Shown here: one piece after another, positions 60,558 through 64,000 of the stretch
Position numbering within the stretch: position 1 is the stretch's first letter
Layout: every line of letters begins with the position of its first letter
NCBI GenBank assembly: GCA_037443085.1
Contig: JBBIPA010000004.1
Location: forward strand, 24,270 to 88,269
From: JBBIPA01 sp037443085
GTDB lineage: Bacteria > Chloroflexota > Dehalococcoidia > GIF9 > UBA5629
Direction of reading: 5' to 3'
Length of the DNA stretch: 64,000 bases
Made by a program: the position numbers and the translations under genes
The notes under the pieces: model-generated
What the model was told of the DNA's origin: nothing
The model's database searches: none
The model's input: only the letters and a program-made list of their open reading frames with translations

Positions 60558-60974
60558 ATGGGTAGTATGCTTGTTTTGCTAAGTCGCCCGGAAGATATCG
60601 AAGGCAGATTATCAGAGCTACGCGAAATTGCTACAAAGAATAGGGTAGAAAAAGTGTACTTAGTAAGTGTGTCACGTGCTTTTAGCCGAGGGGTACGGAG
60701 TATCGTGTCTCCTCACAAGCTTGATACAGCAGCACGAATATGTGATGAAGCTGTTAGCAGGTATCTCTCTAGAATAGCTGGTGAATTAGGTAAAGAGGGA
60801 TTTGCTGTGGAGGCAGTTAGAACCAGAATACCAGTGGGGGGAATAGACGGGTTCATCGGAAAAAATAATATTGACCTGCTGGTGAGCACCGAAAATTTCT
60901 CTGTATTGTCAAGCTGTAAGTCACGAGTCGCTGTGGTGCCGATATGCGGCCGATGCATCGAAGAGAAAGTTTAA
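60558..60974 (+). CDS. Universal-stress-protein-like single-domain protein
   Basis: A 138-residue protein with the alternating beta-alpha pattern of USP/Rossmann-like domains: MLVLLSR, KVYLVSVSRAFSRGV, AGELGKEGFAVEAVRTRIP, NNIDLLVSTENF, then SRVAVVPICG. The glycine-rich ATP loop of ATP-binding USPs is not seen. It is closely similar to the two repeats in the next gene. GGGGGTGAG precedes ATG 60558. First gene of the operon; a signalling or accessory role is inferred. Confidence 0.75.
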   Translation: MGSMLVLLSRPEDIEGRLSELREIATKNRVEKVYLVSVSRAFSRGVRSIVSPHKLDTAARICDEAVSRYLSRIAGELGKEGFAVEAVRTRIPVGGIDGFIGKNNIDLLVSTENFSVLSSCKSRVAVVPICGRCIEEKV

Positions 60975-61016
60975 AAAGCAAGCTTATAAATTACTCTTTT
61001 AGTACAGGTGTGAAGT

Positions 61017-62582
61017 ATGCCAAATATGCTAGTACTAATCAATCGTCTGGACATTGAATATCATCTGTCGGAAATAAAAAAAATCGCCACAGCGCACGGG
61101 ATAGTTAAAATGTATCTGGCAAAAGTCTCCCCGGATTTTGGCCCGAGGGTGCGGAGTATCTTAGCCCCACATAAACTTGATATGGTAATACAGATGAGCG
61201 ATGCCGCAACCAGCAAGTACCTTTCTCCAATAGTTGATGACTTACGTGTAGATGGCATAAATTGCGATATTACCAGCATCAGCATACCAGCAAAAAAATT
61301 AGATGAGTTTATCGATAAGAACAATATTGACCTGGTTCTGACCAGTGATGGGCGCTCCGGGCTATGTCGTTGGCCCCGCGGCGGTCTGGTTAAGAGACAA
61401 GCTCTCTTATATGAACATACCTTTGCTGAGGAGAAGGTTGGGTTAACCAGAGGTGATAGGACCAAGGCAGGTATAAGGAAAATGCTGGTATTACTTAGTC
61501 GACTGGACATTGAGGAACGCTTGCCTGAGTTAAAGGACATCATCAGGACCCAAGGAGTAAAAAAAGTATATCTGGCAGGCGTATCGCTTGCTAGTAGCCC
61601 GGGGTCACAGAGGATTGCGGCGGTTCAGGAACTCCCTCCGGTGGAACGGATGGTAGTCTATCTGGCAAGGGTCTCACACGCCTTTGGTTCCAGGGTCCGC
61701 AGCAGGGTATCGGCTCAAAAACTTGACATGGCCGCAAGGATGGGCAATGCTGCAGCTAACAAATACCTTTTGAAACTAGCCAATGCCCTGGCTGCAGATG
61801 GCATAGAGACCATCACCATCGGAGTCAATATACCTGCTGACAAAATTGATGAGCATATTGAAAGGAATGACATTGACGTGATTGTGACCGGAGACGGGCG
61901 CGCCGGGCTATGTAGCTGGCCCAGCCCGGGTCTCACCGGGAGAAACTTGCGGGCAGTACTTGAAGAGGTACGTGCCGAGGAACCAGTCTCTTTTAAGCGC
62001 CTCGAGGTTAAGGCACGGTTTAGGCTCAGAACAATAGCGGGCATTGCCCTGCAATTTAGTGTCTTATTCTTGTTCTGGTTTCTCCTTTCCGGGAGCCATC
62101 GCCTGGAGCATATCATCTTCGGAGTCGCCTCAGCAGCCCTGGTAACGTATTTTACCAATGACCTCGTTTTCCCTCCATCCAATGCTGGTAAACGGGAGAA
62201 AATCCTGCCGGCTATCTCACAGGTATGGGGGTTTTTTACCTATGTGCCCACGCTGTTCGCCAGAATCATGATGGCTAATTTACAGGTCGCCTATCTGGTG
62301 CTGCACCCCAAAATGCCTATCAACCCAGCTTTTATTCAATTTCGAACACGGATGCGTAGAAGCGCAGCTCAGGTGCTTCTGGCAAATTCGATTACCCTGA
62401 CCCCAGGCACGGTAACGGTTGATCTGAAGAACGGAGAGTACACCGTTCATGCATTAGTGCCCTCATCCGCGCATGGGCTTGCCACAGGGCAAATGCAAAA
62501 CGAAGTGGGAGCGATTTTTGGTGAGATACGAGAAAAACCAGATATTGCCTGGTGTCACTCTATGAATGAGGTAGAGAAATGA
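61017..62582 (+). CDS. Tandem USP-like domains fused to Mrp antiporter subunit MrpE
   Basis: A 521-residue fusion. Two USP-like units (about 1-140 and 155-325) each contain M-L-V-L-x-x-R-L-D-I-E, an N-x-I-D-x-x-x-T-x-D-G-R-x-G-L-C-x-W-P stretch and similar spacing; the second has an internal duplicate of the K-x-Y-L-A-x-V-S strand. From about 335 the sequence is an MrpE/MnhE antiporter subunit: hydrophobic helices (IAGIALQFSVLFLFWFLLSG and the next), then ANSITLTPGTVTVDL. Canonical MrpE is about 160 residues without such a head. The frame is continuous, and mrpF overlaps its stop by four bases. The cytoplasmic head may gate or scaffold the antiporter. Confidence 0.85.
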   Translation: MPNMLVLINRLDIEYHLSEIKKIATAHGIVKMYLAKVSPDFGPRVRSILAPHKLDMVIQMSDAATSKYLSPIVDDLRVDGINCDITSISIPAKKLDEFIDKNNIDLVLTSDGRSGLCRWPRGGLVKRQALLYEHTFAEEKVGLTRGDRTKAGIRKMLVLLSRLDIEERLPELKDIIRTQGVKKVYLAGVSLASSPGSQRIAAVQELPPVERMVVYLARVSHAFGSRVRSRVSAQKLDMAARMGNAAANKYLLKLANALAADGIETITIGVNIPADKIDEHIERNDIDVIVTGDGRAGLCSWPSPGLTGRNLRAVLEEVRAEEPVSFKRLEVKARFRLRTIAGIALQFSVLFLFWFLLSGSHRLEHIIFGVASAALVTYFTNDLVFPPSNAGKREKILPAISQVWGFFTYVPTLFARIMMANLQVAYLVLHPKMPINPAFIQFRTRMRRSAAQVLLANSITLTPGTVTVDLKNGEYTVHALVPSSAHGLATGQMQNEVGAIFGEIREKPDIAWCHSMNEVEK

Positions 62583-62848
62583 ACCTTTTATTATTGGGTA
62601 TCACGATCTTCATAGTAGTCTTGACCGGTGTTTGCCTGTACCGCGTGGCGGTAGGCCCAACCGTTTTTGACCGGATACTAGTAGCCAATTTGATTGGGAC
62701 TAACGGTTTTATCCTAGTGGTCTTGATAGGGTTCATCTATGGGCGCATCGACATGTTCATTGATATCGCCCTCACCTATGCCTTGTTGAACTTTATCGGC
62801 ACGGTGGCGCTGGGGAAATACTTTGAGCGGAGAAGAGAGTCAAGATGA
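62579..62848 (+). CDS. mrpF: Na+/H+ antiporter subunit MrpF/MnhF
   Basis: An 89-residue membrane protein with three helices and the family segment VGPTVFDRILVANLIGTNGF, followed by D-M-F-I-D-I-A-L-T-Y-A-L-L-N-F-I-G. It belongs to the membrane antiporter module. It overlaps the preceding gene and mrpG by four bases at each end (ATGA junctions). Confidence 0.9.
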   Translation: MNLLLLGITIFIVVLTGVCLYRVAVGPTVFDRILVANLIGTNGFILVVLIGFIYGRIDMFIDIALTYALLNFIGTVALGKYFERRRESR

Positions 62849-63246
62849 CAATACTGGCTATTATTTTTATGCTTGCCGGGGTCTTCTTCCTGGCTGTGAG
62901 CTGTATCGGAATAATGCGCCTGCCCGACTTCTACAGCCGGATTCATGCCGTGGGCAAGTCAGAGACGCTGGGGGCAATACTGCTACTTGGTGGGCTGGCG
63001 TTCTATAACGGGCTGTCAATTGATAGCCTGAAGTTCTTGTTCATCCTGGTATTCGTGTTGATAGCTAATCCAGCGGCAGCGCATCTCCTGGGACGGGCTG
63101 CATTGCGCTCTCGCTTAGATCTCTGGACACGAAGGGATGGCAGAGCTTTCGGTAAAATTGATAGTGTAGATATGAAGCAACAAAAGGGCTGCCAGGAAGC
63201 GAGACAAAAAGAGAGCGGGGGAGAAAAACATGATATGGCAACTTGA
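62845..63246 (+). CDS. mrpG: Na+/H+ antiporter subunit MrpG/MnhG
   Basis: A 133-residue protein: three helices in the first 95 residues with the MrpG motif LPDFYSRIHAVGKSETLGA, then an unusually long, charged C-terminal tail (MKQQKGCQEARQKESGGEKH). The tail overlaps the next gene by 17 bases. Confidence 0.88.
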   Translation: MTILAIIFMLAGVFFLAVSCIGIMRLPDFYSRIHAVGKSETLGAILLLGGLAFYNGLSIDSLKFLFILVFVLIANPAAAHLLGRAALRSRLDLWTRRDGRAFGKIDSVDMKQQKGCQEARQKESGGEKHDMAT

Positions 63247-63475
63247 TTTCTGGCTTCTGGTTCTTCTGGTTATTTCGGCGCTGGTTGCCCTGCACATACG
63301 TGACCTGCTCGCTGCAGTAGCGGTAATAACGGCTTACAGCTTTTTTATGGCATTGCTGTTTGCCCAAATGGGGGCTATAGACGTGGCTTTAACCGAGGCC
63401 ACTTTAGGAGCGGGCGTGACTGGTGTTTTGTTCGTAGCGGCGATATTTGTAATGAGAAGGAGAAGCAGAGATTGA
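63230..63475 (+). CDS. MbhD-like antiporter subunit (DUF4040; split MrpA part)
   Basis: An 81-residue three-helix protein with A-V-I-T-A-Y-S-F-F-M-A-L-L-F and D-V-A-L-T-E-A-T-L-G-A-G-V-T-G-V-L-F, the signature of the MrpA C-terminal region that is a separate subunit (MbhD) in Mbh/Mbs-type complexes. GGGGGAG precedes ATG 63230. It overlaps the next gene by four bases. Confidence 0.85.
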   Translation: MIWQLDFWLLVLLVISALVALHIRDLLAAVAVITAYSFFMALLFAQMGAIDVALTEATLGAGVTGVLFVAAIFVMRRRSRD

Positions 63476-63759
63476 AGTACCTTACTGTTCCGCTTATAGC
63501 TCTTTTCATGGTATTAATGCTCTATGCGACGAGCAGTTTGCCTGACCGTGGCGACCCCCAGGCTCCGGCGAATGTGCATGTTTCGCCGAGCTATATTGAG
63601 CGGTCCATAGAGGATACCAAGACGCCCAATCTGGTAACCGCAGTGCTCGCCGACTACCGCGGCTATGACACGCTGGGCGAAGCCATAGTAATTGTAACGG
63701 CTGGACTGGCTTGTGCCCTAATACTAATGAAGAGAAACCGCGATGATTCAAAAGTATGA
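63472..63759 (+). CDS. MbhE-like antiporter subunit (split MrpA part)
   Basis: A 95-residue protein with two helices flanking an outside loop. The segment T-P-N-L-V-T-A-V-L-A-D-Y-R-G-Y-D-T-L-G-E is the conserved end of MrpA, a separate subunit (MbhE) in Mbh-like operons. Start is TTG 63472 after AAGGAG. It overlaps the following mrpB by 17 bases. Confidence 0.85.
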   Translation: MKYLTVPLIALFMVLMLYATSSLPDRGDPQAPANVHVSPSYIERSIEDTKTPNLVTAVLADYRGYDTLGEAIVIVTAGLACALILMKRNRDDSKV

Positions 63760-64000
63760 TAGCATCATAATTCAGGTCATTTGCAAGACGCTGGTTCCCT
63801 TCATTCAACTCTTTGGACTTTACGTTATATGCTTTGGACATTATGGTCCTGGGGGAGGATTCCAGGGCGGTGTCATCCTGGCGACCAGCATTATCCTGCT
63901 CCGACTCTGCCTGGGTAAGAAGCAATCGCATCAAAAATTCCCGCCAGGGCTGGCGATGGGGCTGGGGGTGAGCGGGTTACTGGTATTCGGACTGGCTGGT
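63743..64000 (+). CDS. mrpB: Na+/H+ antiporter subunit MrpB/MnhB, 5' part
   Basis: The first 86 codons of an MrpB subunit, cut by the window edge. It has an initial helix and the diagnostic G-H-Y-G-P-G-G-G-F-Q-G-G-V-I-L-A-T motif. ATG 63743 lies within the end of the preceding gene. MrpC and MrpD would be expected next. Confidence 0.88.
   Translation, partial: MIQKYDSIIIQVICKTLVPFIQLFGLYVICFGHYGPGGGFQGGVILATSIILLRLCLGKKQSHQKFPPGLAMGLGVSGLLVFGLAG

Overview
The window reads as a chromosomal segment of an anaerobic bacterium, most likely class Dehalococcoidia (phylum Chloroflexota). Reasons: a Wood-Ljungdahl operon, corrinoid and Fe-S proteins, QueG/reductive-dehalogenase-like Fe-S proteins, a cytoplasmic molybdopterin oxidoreductase, DUF2284 and radical-SAM families common in that class, moderately GC-rich genes with frequent TTG/GTG starts, and many small dispersed repeats. 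The assignment rests on gene content only; no rRNA is present.

Layout. 0-1 kb: the first codons of a metallo-beta-lactamase-fold hydrolase and a higBA toxin-antitoxin pair. 1-2 kb: dCMP deaminase and a P-loop kinase. 2.2-6.9 kb: a redox operon (FAD oxidoreductase, molybdopterin oxidoreductase, four-cluster ferredoxin) ending in an archaeal-type thymidylate synthase. 7-10 kb: secreted lipoproteins, SemiSWEET, DUF2284. 10.4-16.4 kb: DNA repair (pcrA/uvrD, mutL), interrupted by a REP-associated transposase between two REP-like elements. 16.5-18.3 kb: an AT-rich restriction-modification pair. 18.4-24.8 kb: glycosidase-like protein, QueG-like protein, HAD phosphatase, carB. 24.9-36.7 kb: a minus-strand operon acsE-acsD-cdhA-cdhB-acsB/cdhC-acsC-nuoE-nuoF-cooC-rhodanese-unknown. 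37-57 kb: housekeeping genes (gyrB, nadD, obg, dnaA, fmt, mazG, tRNA-Pro, apgM, lysC, nfu, gyrA, rplY) plus membrane proteins and lipoproteins. 57.2-58.2 kb: hicBA and gene debris. 58.2-64 kb: a two-component system divergent from a universal-stress/Mrp-type antiporter operon that runs off the right edge.

The carbon operon encodes an archaeal-style CO dehydrogenase (CdhA with its extra ferredoxin domain, plus the epsilon subunit CdhB) and a short acetyl-CoA synthase without the bacterial N-terminal domain. These are combined with a bacterial MeTr (AcsE), both corrinoid-protein subunits, NuoE/NuoF-like subunits that could link it to NAD(H), and the nickel-insertion ATPase CooC.

The most unusual observation is the exported rhodanese lipoprotein behind cooC. 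Its active-site loop carries two in-frame TGA codons exactly where a C-A-C motif is expected. A 17-nt hairpin with a GU-containing apical loop lies 15 nt after the second TGA, as expected for a bacterial SECIS element. It is a candidate double-selenocysteine (U-x-U) rhodanese. Second is a protein fusing universal-stress-like domains to the MrpE antiporter subunit, whose operon promoter carries six contiguous 11-bp repeats suited to the divergently encoded OmpR/PhoB-type regulator.
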